Shown: piece after piece, positions 8,319-16,644 of the stretch
Layout: each line of letters begins with the position of its first letter
Position numbering within the stretch: the stretch's first letter is position 1
NCBI GenBank assembly: GCA_022072225.1
Contig: JAJVIC010000009.1
Span: 1,270,510 to 1,334,509, forward strand
DNA: 64,000 bases
Reading direction: 5' to 3'
From: Bacteroidia bacterium
Lineage (GTDB): Bacteria > Bacteroidota > Bacteroidia > SXHM01
Position numbers and translations under genes: made by a program
The notes under the pieces: model-generated
What the model was told of the DNA's origin: nothing
The model's input: only the letters and a program-made list of their open reading frames with translations
Database searches by the model: none

Positions 8319-8326
8319 TATCTTTA
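8319..8326 (+). promoter_or_regulatory. Possible -7 promoter box for clpX
   Basis: TATCTTTA differs from TAnnTTTG at one position and lies 26 bases before the clpX ATG, in the 118-base gap after the lipoprotein gene. No clear -33 element is seen. Confidence 0.35.
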
Positions 8327-8351
8327 CAATCCTATTCCTAAGCCAATTTTC

Positions 8352-9587
8352 ATGGACAAAGAAAAAATAAAATGCTCGTTCTGCGATCGCGACAAGCGCG
8401 ATACAGCTGTTCTGATAGCCGGAATTTCCGGACATATTTGTGATAAATGTATTGAACAGGCGCAGTTCATTATCCGTGAAGAAATGAGCGGAAAAGAAAA
8501 AGGTCAGTTTTCAAATCTGAACCTGCTGAAACCTGCTGAAATAAAGAAATACCTTGATGAGTATATTATCGGTCAGGACGAAGCAAAGAAAGTTTTGTCG
8601 GTAGCAGTATATAACCATTTTAAACGCCTGACTCAAAAGATAGGTCGTAAAGATGAAGATGTTGACATTGAAAAATCAAACATCATAATGGTTGGCGAAA
8701 CAGGAACAGGAAAAACCTTGTTGGCGCGAACTATTGCAAATCTTTTACACGTTCCATTTTGCATAGCAGATGCAACTGTTCTCACCGAAGCAGGTTACGT
8801 GGGTGAAGATGTCGAAAGTATCCTTTCACGCTTATTGCAGGCAGCCGATTATGATGTGGCAGCAGCGGAACGCGGTATAGTTTTTATTGACGAAATTGAT
8901 AAAATTGCCCGAAAAGGCGATAATGCTTCTATAACAAGGGATGTATCGGGCGAAGGAGTACAACAGGGTTTATTGAAACTGTTGGAAGGTTCAACCGTGA
9001 ATGTCCCACCGCAAGGAGGAAGAAAGCACCCTGAGCAGAAATTGGTTTCGTTAAACACACGCAACATACTCTTTATTTGCGGTGGTGCTTTTGATGGTAT
9101 TGACAGAATTATCGGGAAACGTATGCTTACTCAGTCTATCGGTTATACCAAAGACAAAGGAGCTGAGAATGTGGATAAGACAAATTTCCTGCAATACATC
9201 ACTGCTCCCGATTTGAAAAAATTCGGACTTATTCCGGAGTTAATCGGCAGGTTGCCGATTGTAACACATCTGAACCCGCTTACAAAAGATACCCTTCAGC
9301 GCATTTTGGTTGAACCTAAAAATGCACTTATTAAGCAGTATATCAAGTTGTTTAAAATCGATGGAGTTGATTTGAAAATTGAAAAAGAAGTACTTGAACT
9401 TATTGTTGATAAGGCAGTGGAATTTAAGTTGGGTGCCAGAGGGTTACGTTCTATATGTGAAGCAATACTTTTGGATACTATGTTTGAACTCCCTTCTCAA
9501 AAGGATATTAAAACCATAAACATCACACTCGATTTTGCACTCGAGAAATTAGAGAAGTCAAAGATCACAAAGTTGAAGGCAGCCTAG
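8352..9587 (+). CDS. clpX: ATP-dependent Clp protease ATP-binding subunit ClpX
   Basis: This 411-residue AAA+ unfoldase has an N-terminal zinc-binding domain (CSFC at residues 5-8 and CDKC near residue 30). Walker A is GETGTGKT and Walker B IVFIDEIDKIA, followed by sensor and arginine-finger regions; the ClpP-binding loop lies near RIIGKRM. It recognises and unfolds tagged substrates and threads them into ClpP. The length is normal for the family. Its stop codon overlaps that of the convergent desaturase gene through a shared CTAG at 9584-9587. Confidence 0.97.
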   Translation: MDKEKIKCSFCDRDKRDTAVLIAGISGHICDKCIEQAQFIIREEMSGKEKGQFSNLNLLKPAEIKKYLDEYIIGQDEAKKVLSVAVYNHFKRLTQKIGRKDEDVDIEKSNIIMVGETGTGKTLLARTIANLLHVPFCIADATVLTEAGYVGEDVESILSRLLQAADYDVAAAERGIVFIDEIDKIARKGDNASITRDVSGEGVQQGLLKLLEGSTVNVPPQGGRKHPEQKLVSLNTRNILFICGGAFDGIDRIIGKRMLTQSIGYTKDKGAENVDKTNFLQYITAPDLKKFGLIPELIGRLPIVTHLNPLTKDTLQRILVEPKNALIKQYIKLFKIDGVDLKIEKEVLELIVDKAVEFKLGARGLRSICEAILLDTMFELPSQKDIKTINITLDFALEKLEKSKITKLKAA

Positions 9588-10495
9588 GCTAAATTCTGTT
9601 CCTTTCTCAGTTCATCAGAAGTTTTGGTAGAGCCATCGTGACTCCAGCCCGGAGGCATGAAAAGGTATTTTAGTTTGGTTTTAAAATCAGGTGCCCGTTT
9701 TAAATCTTCTGCTATTGCAAAGTATTCATGGCTTGCAATTTTAAACAGGTTGTAGGTGTTTATGTTTTTTGTCAGACCATAAACAACAGGTTCTTTATCT
9801 TCTTCTTTGGCAAAAGTTCCGAACAATCTGTCCCAGATTATAAAAATGCCTGCATGGTTGCGGTCAAGGTAGCGTACATTGCTTGCATGATGAACACGGT
9901 GATGTGAGGGTGTATTCATGAACCATTCTAAAAAGCCAAGCGACTTTATGGTTTTTGTATGTACCCAAAATTGGTAAATAAGGCTGAAACTCATCATAAT
10001 CATCACCATCAGTGGAGGAAATCCAATAAGCGGAAGCCACAACCAAAAGACATATTTGTACAATATCTCAGTCCAGCTTTGGCGCAATGCAACTGCTAAG
10101 TTGTAATTAACCGAAGAATGGTGATTTACATGCGCTGCCCATAAAATACGGATGTGGTGACTCAAACGGTGATGCCAGTAAAAACTGAAATCGTCAAGAA
10201 ATAGCAAAAGCAACCAGGCCCACCAGTATTTTAAATTATCAGCCATACTCATTACATTAATTTCGCGTAATTCAGTAAATATGGCAAATTGATTAATCCA
10301 TGTGAATATACTGAATGCAGCGGCCTTTACAAATACACCAATTGCTAACGAGCCAAGCCCCATTCCAATACTCGAAAGGCTGTCGATAGTATTGTGCACG
10401 TGCATGTGCATCCGGTGACTGAGATAAAGTTCAATAAAGATAAGTGCTAAAAAGCCGGGAATAAACCAAACGGTGGGGTCTTGCCAAGGTTCCAT
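9584..10495 (-). CDS. Sterol desaturase/fatty acid hydroxylase family membrane protein
   Basis: From the ATG at 10495 (MEPWQDPTVWFIPGFLALIF) the product has about 303 residues, several membrane helices and three di-iron histidine clusters: HHRLSHH, HVNHH and HHRVHH. These are diagnostic of the fatty acid hydroxylase/sterol desaturase superfamily, which uses O2 to hydroxylate or desaturate lipids in the membrane. The ORF can be extended to 10567, but the extra 24 residues are Lys/Ser-rich and non-hydrophobic, so I prefer 10495. The lipid substrate is unknown. Its stop overlaps that of clpX. Confidence 0.9.
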   Translation of the reverse strand: MEPWQDPTVWFIPGFLALIFIELYLSHRMHMHVHNTIDSLSSIGMGLGSLAIGVFVKAAAFSIFTWINQFAIFTELREINVMSMADNLKYWWAWLLLLFLDDFSFYWHHRLSHHIRILWAAHVNHHSSVNYNLAVALRQSWTEILYKYVFWLWLPLIGFPPLMVMIMMSFSLIYQFWVHTKTIKSLGFLEWFMNTPSHHRVHHASNVRYLDRNHAGIFIIWDRLFGTFAKEEDKEPVVYGLTKNINTYNLFKIASHEYFAIAEDLKRAPDFKTKLKYLFMPPGWSHDGSTKTSDELRKEQNLA

Positions 10496-10604
10496 AAAGA
10501 AATATTTTTTCGCGAAATTACTGCATTTGTGTTTATAAAGTATTGATTGTCTGCTGATATTTATCAAGCTGTAGCTACAAATTATTTGTAGAAAGAAAAT
10601 AGTT

Positions 10605-10612
10605 TAACTTTG
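10605..10612 (+). promoter_or_regulatory. -7 promoter box for tRNA-Leu(GAG)
   Basis: TAACTTTG matches TAnnTTTG, ten bases before the tRNA. A TTTG at 10585-10588 is a plausible -33 element. Confidence 0.65.
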
Positions 10613-10621
10613 CGCCTCGCT

Positions 10622-10704
10622 GCCCGGGTGGCGAAATTGGCAGACGCACCATCTTGAGGGGGTGGCGCCTTACAGGTGTACGAGTTCGAATCTCGTTCCG
10701 GGCA
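10622..10704 (+). tRNA. tRNA-Leu (anticodon GAG)
   Basis: The acceptor GCCCGGG pairs with TCCGGGC. The anticodon stem CCATC/GGTGG encloses loop TTGAGGG (anticodon GAG). A class II variable arm and the T loop GTTCGAATC are present. The discriminator is A and CCA is not encoded. A secreted-protein gene begins 14 bases downstream. Confidence 0.95.
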
Positions 10705-10718
10705 CAAAAATATACCTA

Positions 10719-11606
10719 ATGAACCAAGCGAAAACAGTTGTTGTATTTTTTATGCTGACATCGCTTTGTCTTTTTACATTAACGGTTTCTGCTCAAAAAC
10801 TATATTTCTGCAAAAGCTATAGCGAAACAGGCGAGCCCAAGGGTGTTTCTGAAGACTGGTCTTTTGACGGCAAACCAACGGAAGTAACCTTTTTGTACAA
10901 CAATGGAAAAACAACGTTCAGTTTTGCTTCACTGTTTTTTGTGATTGAAAACACAGCAACAAAAAAAACAAATAAGGTTGAGTTTAAAGTAGCGCAAAAC
11001 CGCAACTGGGATGCTATGAAATATACCTTTAAAGAAGCCGGCTATTATGCGGTTTCGGTTTTTGGAAACGATAATAAATTGCTGGCAAAATCACTTATAA
11101 AAGTGGGTGAAACCAAAGCCAGGGAGGTTGTAAAAGAAGAAGTGAAGAACGAAGCTGTGAGTAAAGAAGTGAAAAATGTTGAAGAGAATAAAACAGAACC
11201 CAAAGAGGTTGTAGCAGAGCTAAAGGTTGAGCAACAAGAGGAATCGAAAGAAGTAAAAGAGGTTTTATATTACGATGAATTGAAAGTGGTTTTCTGTGAG
11301 CAGGTAAAAGAAAACAAAGTAGTAAACGAGAAAACCAATTTTAAAATGAGTGAGCTGGGCGCTTATGTAGAAGTGGTTTTGCAAAACACAAAAGCATTGA
11401 ACACTTCAGCAATTACGGTTGACATCTGGAAAAAAGATGGAGATTCGTACAGCGAACATGTGGACGAGCAGGAGCTGAAGCTGGACAGCAAAAGTAAGCA
11501 GGTAAATTTTCACCGTTCGTTTTTTAAGCCGGGTGATTACAAGTTCTCGTTCTTTAACGATAACGGTGTGTGGATGACCACCGGTTATGTTACCGTTACC
11601 CAGTAA
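10719..11606 (+). CDS. Secreted protein with Lys/Glu-rich linker, unknown function
   Basis: I start at the ATG at 10719 (MNQAKTVVVFFMLTSLCLFT..SAQ), because it gives a clean Sec signal peptide cleaved after about residue 26. The longer frame from 10662 would run through the tRNA. The about 295-residue product has two similar beta-rich halves: residues about 27-125, and about 190-295 ending with PGDYKFSFFNDNGVW, which echoes EAGYYAVSVFGNDNKL in the first half. They are joined by a 60-residue Lys/Glu/Val-rich segment (VVKEEVKNEAVSKEVKNVEE) likely to be an extended or coiled linker. No known family is recognised. It lies 14 bases after tRNA-Leu and may share its promoter. Confidence 0.75.
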   Translation: MNQAKTVVVFFMLTSLCLFTLTVSAQKLYFCKSYSETGEPKGVSEDWSFDGKPTEVTFLYNNGKTTFSFASLFFVIENTATKKTNKVEFKVAQNRNWDAMKYTFKEAGYYAVSVFGNDNKLLAKSLIKVGETKAREVVKEEVKNEAVSKEVKNVEENKTEPKEVVAELKVEQQEESKEVKEVLYYDELKVVFCEQVKENKVVNEKTNFKMSELGAYVEVVLQNTKALNTSAITVDIWKKDGDSYSEHVDEQELKLDSKSKQVNFHRSFFKPGDYKFSFFNDNGVWMTTGYVTVTQ

Positions 11607-11685
11607 CATTGATTTTTATCATCAACAGATTTGTGTCTGTGGAGATTATGTAATTTCGTTTCGTAAAATCTAAAAAATATAACCT

Positions 11686-12438
11686 ATGAAAAAACTTATT
11701 TCTTTAGTTGCGGCAGTAATTATAGCTGCTGCAGCGTTTGCTCAAACAACCTACACAGCCAAAAAAGAATTTTCGCTTGCCTTTACAGGTAGTGACGGTA
11801 CTAACGGCACCGCTGTGGTTTGGAATCCTGATAATCAAGTTTACTATGCTGCCATTGCCGGCAACGCTGAATACCCGCTTGAAACATTTGGCTCAGGCGG
11901 AAATATGAAATATGCTAATCGTACAGAGATTGATGTACGTGGGCTTTGGTACAATACAAAAAACAAAAAGTTGGAAGGTAACGGTGCCGGTGAGGTGGGG
12001 TATTTCAGCTATGATATGAACGCAAGTGGTGAGCCGCGCGATCCGAAGGTACTGGTGAGCGGACAAAATCAACCCGATTTTCAAAGCGTTGGGGCTTTTG
12101 ACGGTAAAAAGATTTACTTCTTTTTTGATGGCAAAATCAATTCTTACAGCACCAAAGGCAAAGCTGGAAAATCATTAGCCTTGAAAAACTCGCCTGCCTC
12201 GGTTGATGTATTAAATACCACTACCGTAGTATTTACAGGCAGGAAAGGCGAGGAGTTTGGATTGCTTGATTACGATGCAAAGCGCGTTTATTTATTTAAT
12301 AAAAAAGGAGTGTATGCTGCAACAGTTAATCTTCCTTCTGGATCGGTTACGCATAACATGTTTCGTTTTGCTTTTGCCAACGGAAAAATTTGGTTGTATG
12401 ATGTAGACAGCCGTTCGTGGACAGGGTATTCTTTTTAA
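11686..12438 (+). CDS. Secreted protein of unknown function
   Basis: The 250-residue protein has a signal peptide (MKKLISLVAAVIIAAAAFAQ). Its mature part is made of short strands with recurring Tyr/Phe-Asp-Gly turns (YYAAIAGNAEYP, FFDGKINSYS, YLFNKKGVYAATVNLP), suggesting a beta-propeller-like fold. I do not recognise a family. It probably acts in the periplasm or on the outer membrane. A strong bidirectional terminator follows at 12462. Confidence 0.7.
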   Translation: MKKLISLVAAVIIAAAAFAQTTYTAKKEFSLAFTGSDGTNGTAVVWNPDNQVYYAAIAGNAEYPLETFGSGGNMKYANRTEIDVRGLWYNTKNKKLEGNGAGEVGYFSYDMNASGEPRDPKVLVSGQNQPDFQSVGAFDGKKIYFFFDGKINSYSTKGKAGKSLALKNSPASVDVLNTTTVVFTGRKGEEFGLLDYDAKRVYLFNKKGVYAATVNLPSGSVTHNMFRFAFANGKIWLYDVDSRSWTGYSF

Positions 12439-12461
12439 GAGTTTCTAATAACTCAATGCAT

Positions 12462-12489
12462 AAAAGTCCCGCTCCAGTGCGGGACTTTT
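12462..12489. terminator. Bidirectional rho-independent terminator
   Basis: AAAAGTCCCGC (12462-12472) and GCGGGACTTTT (12479-12489) pair perfectly around TCCAGT, with T-runs on both strands. It lies between two convergent genes and its last base is part of the stop codon of the arylsulfotransferase-like gene. Confidence 0.9.
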
Positions 12490-14117
12490 TATTTTTTCAC
12501 AAAGCGTTGTAAGGTATAATTGTTGCCTTTTTGGAATTGTATAAGATACATTCCGGCTGAAAGGTGTGAGATGTCAATTGAGTTTTGGTCATCAGCAACT
12601 GTTGAGGATAGGACAACTTGCCCGATAGCATTTACTAATTGATAGTCTCCGCTGAAATTAATTTGCAGTATGTTTTCGGCTGGATTTGGAAATAGTGTAA
12701 TTGTGTTTTCTTCTGTAGCAATAATATCCGTAGTTATTTCACAGGCGTAATTAAGCGGATTGAGTTCAAGCGGAGAGCCCGGTGTCAGCTCGCGGCCTGA
12801 AAAAGCAGCGTAATCGGGCGCATAGTAGGTGCAGCGGAAAACATTATTGTTTCCCGGTGTTGTACCTTGGCTGATGGGGCCATTAAGTTGCACGGGGTTA
12901 ATGTATTCCCACACAATATTTTGATCAGAGTCAAGTTCAAAGAATTTTCCTTTTGCGCCTTCGCAGATTAAGGTATTTCCATTTTCCAGACGTTGAGCGC
13001 CTGATATGTTGGACGAAAAAAAATCGGTGGGGTTTACTGCGGTGTATATCCATGAACTTGCTGCCGGTGCATAAGCCTGGCCGGTAGAGATGGTATAAGT
13101 ATTATCCTGCGCTATAGGTGGTTCAATAATTTCAACGGATGAGTAATTTCCCTGGGGACATCCAAGTCCGTTGTTGTAAATCATTATTTTGTTTTCATCA
13201 GGGAAACCTGCATTAATCCAATAAGCGTTATGAGGACCATAGAGCTTTTTTGTCCCGGGATTTCCTCTGTTGTAGGCCGCAGGATTTCCCCAGCGGTAAA
13301 GTAAATCACCGCCTTTTCCCGAGTTTCCTCCGTTGTGTGTGGCTGCCTCTGCTGTTGTTGTGCTGTGGTCAATTATCCAGAGTTCATGAAAGTTGTGGCA
13401 GGTTAGCAGAATTTGGTCGAGCTGAGGATTGTAATGCACTGCATTTATATGGAGCCAGTCGGGGTTCATAGCAGTAGCTGAAAAATTAATGTCTATCAGT
13501 TCGGGATGGTCTGCCACTATTCCATAATTATTTTTGGAAGCATCGTATTCCTGAATCAGATGATCCCATGCATGCCATTCCCAAACAATGTTCGCGGTGT
13601 TTGTTCCTGTGGGTTGTATTTCTAGTATTTTGTCGCTCCAGATACTTGCATTGGTTTCTGAAGGGTTGCGACCTTCGGCAATAGCATCATCATCCGTAAA
13701 GGCTTCCCACGAAATAACCAAAATATTTCCGTTGGGCATAGGATATATATCGTGGTGTTGGCATTCGGTAGCAGAAGAAAGGGTGTAGGACCATGTAACA
13801 TTTCCCTGCCAGTCTATTTTTTCAATTATGCCACCGCTTCCGCCATAATTAAGGATAGAATTGTTAGTGTTTCCGGTACGCAAAATGCTGCCATCTTCGA
13901 GCAGGTAAACCGAGAGTCCCGGGTGATAGGTACTTGGCCAGTGATGTATTCGTTTTCCGCATTTGTCAATTAAATAAGTGGTGTCCGAAGGCATGGGGGC
14001 AAACAGTATGTATCCATCGAGTTGGCCGGTTTGGCGAGTGAAGAGGCCAACGGTTTGTTGAGCATGAGAAGAAAATGAGACAAAAAAGAGGATTAGTAAC
14101 TGAATATGGATTTTCAT
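12489..14117 (-). CDS. Arylsulfotransferase (ASST)-like protein with T9SS sorting domain
   Basis: From the ATG at 14117 (MKIHIQLLILFFVSFSSHAQ, a signal peptide) the product has about 542 residues. Repeated blades such as GGIIEKIDWQGNVTWSY, HHDIYPMPNGNILVISWE and RLENGNTLICEGAKGKFFEL are typical of the ASST/aryl-sulfate sulfotransferase six-bladed propeller. The HHDI and HNAYW His motifs fit the active-site region, though I cannot confirm catalysis. The last about 75 residues (ITLFPNPAENILQINF, then SAGMYLIQF and RFVKK) form a type A T9SS sorting domain, so it should be exported and attached at the cell surface. It lies just downstream of the NamZ-like gene. The longer ORF start at 14162 overlaps that gene and is unlikely. 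Confidence 0.82.
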   Translation of the reverse strand: MKIHIQLLILFFVSFSSHAQQTVGLFTRQTGQLDGYILFAPMPSDTTYLIDKCGKRIHHWPSTYHPGLSVYLLEDGSILRTGNTNNSILNYGGSGGIIEKIDWQGNVTWSYTLSSATECQHHDIYPMPNGNILVISWEAFTDDDAIAEGRNPSETNASIWSDKILEIQPTGTNTANIVWEWHAWDHLIQEYDASKNNYGIVADHPELIDINFSATAMNPDWLHINAVHYNPQLDQILLTCHNFHELWIIDHSTTTAEAATHNGGNSGKGGDLLYRWGNPAAYNRGNPGTKKLYGPHNAYWINAGFPDENKIMIYNNGLGCPQGNYSSVEIIEPPIAQDNTYTISTGQAYAPAASSWIYTAVNPTDFFSSNISGAQRLENGNTLICEGAKGKFFELDSDQNIVWEYINPVQLNGPISQGTTPGNNNVFRCTYYAPDYAAFSGRELTPGSPLELNPLNYACEITTDIIATEENTITLFPNPAENILQINFSGDYQLVNAIGQVVLSSTVADDQNSIDISHLSAGMYLIQFQKGNNYTLQRFVKK

Positions 14118-14154
14118 AATCCAACTGACTTGATAAGCAGGAGTTGGTTTAATG

Positions 14155-15360
14155 TTATTCAAAATCTTTATACAGCAAATACTTTTTGCGTATGGCTTTA
14201 AAAGTTTTTAAGCCGGGCTGCCAGGTTTTTCGGATTTCGTCTTCAGTTTTTCCAGAAATGATTTGTTCTTTCAGACTCGAAGTGCCTGCAAGCTTATTGA
14301 AGTAGTCGTTGAAAAAATTCTTTTTGTCGTCAGTACTTTTGTAGGTTTCAATTAACCAGAAGAGGTAGAGTTTGCCAAGGTTCTTTACATAAATATCACC
14401 AAAGTCGGCAACATCAAAGCCCCGACAGACTTGGTCTTTGTAAGGCGGATTGGTTGCGCCTTTCATACTTTTTGGTGTAAAGGTGTAGCTTCCTTCTTTA
14501 AGTGCGGGATAGCCGAACGAAAGAAAAGGTTTGTCGGTACCGCGACCAACGCTTACAACAGTGCCTTCGAAAAAGCAGAGCGATGGGTACAGATAAACAG
14601 CAGTCATATTGGGCAGGTTGGGCGAGGGGCGTACGGGCAATAAATAAAAATCGCTGTGGGTATAGGCTTGCAGCGGAATAACGGTGAGATTGCATTTTAC
14701 TCCGTTTTTGAGCCAGCCTTCGCCATTTACCATTTGTGCGTATTCGCCAATGGTCATACCATGCACTACTGGCACGGGATGCAAGCCTACAAAGGATGAT
14801 AACTCTTTTTCGAGAATGGGGCCGTCAACATAGTAGCCATTGGGGTTGGGACGGTCGAGAATTATTACTGGAATACTTTTTTCGGCACAGGCTTCCATCA
14901 CGTAAGTCATGGTAGATATAAAGGTGTAGAAGCGGGCACCTACATCTTGTATGTCAAAGACAAGAATATCTAATCCTTCAAGTTGTTCGGGTTTTGGTTT
15001 TTTGTTGTCTCCATAAAGTGAAATGATGGGGAGGCCTGTTTTAGAATCGGTGGTAGAGTTTACGGCTTCGCCATCTGCAGCTTCGCCACGAAAACCGTGT
15101 TCGGGGCCAAAGACTTTTTTTACGTTTATGCCAAGCGATAGCAGCGTATCTACCAAATGTTTTTTGGCAATAATGGAAGTTTGGTTGGCTACAATACCTA
15201 TGTTTTTATTTTTCAGCAGCGGAAGGTATTTATCGGTTTGCGCGGCACCTGTTTTTATTTCTTTATCGGTTTTTACGGAATAATTAACACGCTCTAATTG
15301 TTGCGCGCAGGAGGTAAGAATGAAAGCAGATGTAACAAAAAGTAAAAAAAGATGCTTCAT
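14155..15360 (-). CDS. DUF1343 lipoprotein, exo-beta-N-acetylmuramidase NamZ-like
   Basis: The 401-residue product has a lipoprotein signal peptide (MKHLFLLFVTSAFILTSCAQ; lipid anchor on Cys18). The DUF1343 core follows, with NIGIVANQTS, VFGPEHGFRGEAADGE, ILVFDIQDVGARFYTFISTM and ILDRPNPNGYYVDGP. The family includes NamZ, which removes terminal N-acetylmuramic acid from peptidoglycan fragments; a cell-wall recycling role is the best inference. The FGPEHG and DIQDVGAR segments are intact. It is upstream of, and probably cotranscribed with, the ASST-like gene (37-base gap). Confidence 0.9.
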   Translation of the reverse strand: MKHLFLLFVTSAFILTSCAQQLERVNYSVKTDKEIKTGAAQTDKYLPLLKNKNIGIVANQTSIIAKKHLVDTLLSLGINVKKVFGPEHGFRGEAADGEAVNSTTDSKTGLPIISLYGDNKKPKPEQLEGLDILVFDIQDVGARFYTFISTMTYVMEACAEKSIPVIILDRPNPNGYYVDGPILEKELSSFVGLHPVPVVHGMTIGEYAQMVNGEGWLKNGVKCNLTVIPLQAYTHSDFYLLPVRPSPNLPNMTAVYLYPSLCFFEGTVVSVGRGTDKPFLSFGYPALKEGSYTFTPKSMKGATNPPYKDQVCRGFDVADFGDIYVKNLGKLYLFWLIETYKSTDDKKNFFNDYFNKLAGTSSLKEQIISGKTEDEIRKTWQPGLKTFKAIRKKYLLYKDFE

Positions 15361-15372
15361 AAAAATTGAATT

Positions 15373-15402
15373 TCTTTGCGACCTTTGCGTCTCTGCGGTT
15401 AA
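15373..15402. repeat. Dispersed CTTTGCGACCTTTGCGTCTC-type repeat
   Basis: TCTTTGCGACCTTTGCGTCT followed by CTGCGGTTAA lies between the divergent NamZ-like and permease genes. It has an internal quasi-repeat (TTTGCG twice, then CTGCGG). Such tracts recur as intergenic elements in many genomes; only one copy is seen here. Confidence 0.5.
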
Positions 15403-15405
15403 TTA

Positions 15406-16644
15406 ATGAATACTGAATTCTTCATAGCATCGCGCATCATCCGCGCAAAAAAAGCTCCCGAAAGTAATACTATTTCCGGTACGCGGCCCATCGTGCGCAT
15501 TGCCGTTGCGGGTATCTCCATAGGGCTTGCGGTTATGATTGTAGCGGTAAGCATTGTAACCGGTTTTCAGAAAGAAATACGCGATAAGGTTTCGGGCTTT
15601 GGTGCCCATATTGTTGTTACCAATTATGATTCCAATACCTCGTATGAGCCCGAACCGGTGAGTAGGCAGCAAAGTTTTTATCCTTCTATTGATACCGCAA
15701 AAGGTATCCGTCACATTCAGGTTTTTGCAACGAAAGCCGGCATTATAAAAACCGATGATGAGATTGAGGGCGTGGTAGTAAAGGGAGTAGGAAGTGACTT
15801 TGACTGGAGTTTTTTTGAGAGGCATATTATTGAAGGTAAATCATTTCGAACGGGCGATAGTACAGCTTCAAAATCAGCACTTATTTCGGAGCAAATTGCA
15901 AAAAAGCTGAAGCTGAGAGCGGGGGATAAGTTGTATATGTATTTTATTCAGGGAGAGGAGCAGAAGGCAAGGGTTTTCAGTATTTCAGGGATTTACAAAA
16001 CGGGGCTGGAGGAGTTTGATAACCTTTATGTATTGGCTGACATTGCACACATTCAGAAACTGAACGACTGGGAGGAGGGTGAGGTAGGAGGCTTTGAGGT
16101 TTTTATTGATGATTTTGAGGAACTGGAAGAGATGGGAAATTTTGTTTATAACGCGGTTGGCCAGAATTTGAATGCGCAAACGATAAAGGAAGTGAAGCCA
16201 CAGATTTTTGACTGGCTGGGTTTAATGGATACAAACGTTGTTATTATTATTGTGTTAATGTTGTCGGTGGCTGGGTTTAATATGATTTCGGCTTTGCTGA
16301 TTATGATTATAGAGCGGGTGCAGATGATTGGGATTTTGAAAGCACTTGGTATGAATAACGGAAGTATAAGGAGTGTTTTTATTTATAATTCGGTTTACCT
16401 GATAACTATGGGTATGGTGATTGGAAATGTGATTGGTATTGTTGTTTGTTTATTGCAGAAGTATTACGGGTTTGTAACGCTGTCCGAGGAGTCGTATTAC
16501 GTTAAGGTTGTACCGGTAAATCTGGAGTTGATTCCGGTGGTTTTGTTAAATGCAGGTACGTTGGTAGTTTGTACGCTGATGCTTGTCATTCCATCGTACC
16601 TTGTTTCGAGGGTTAGTCCGCTTAGGGCGGTAAGGTTTAATTGA
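15406..16644 (+). CDS. FtsX/LolC-LolE-type ABC transporter permease
   Basis: The 412-residue protein has an N-terminal membrane helix (AVAGISIGLAVMIVAVSIVT), a large periplasmic MacB-like domain (about residues 60-260) and three C-terminal helices with the FtsX-family sequence MISALLIMIIERVQMIGILKALGM and a final SRVSPLRAVRFN. This is the LolC/E topology for releasing lipoproteins from the inner membrane, although related permeases handle other cargo. The ATPase partner is not adjacent. The gene overlaps the convergent diadenylate cyclase gene by eight bases. Confidence 0.88.
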   Translation: MNTEFFIASRIIRAKKAPESNTISGTRPIVRIAVAGISIGLAVMIVAVSIVTGFQKEIRDKVSGFGAHIVVTNYDSNTSYEPEPVSRQQSFYPSIDTAKGIRHIQVFATKAGIIKTDDEIEGVVVKGVGSDFDWSFFERHIIEGKSFRTGDSTASKSALISEQIAKKLKLRAGDKLYMYFIQGEEQKARVFSISGIYKTGLEEFDNLYVLADIAHIQKLNDWEEGEVGGFEVFIDDFEELEEMGNFVYNAVGQNLNAQTIKEVKPQIFDWLGLMDTNVVIIIVLMLSVAGFNMISALLIMIIERVQMIGILKALGMNNGSIRSVFIYNSVYLITMGMVIGNVIGIVVCLLQKYYGFVTLSEESYYVKVVPVNLELIPVVLLNAGTLVVCTLMLVIPSYLVSRVSPLRAVRFN

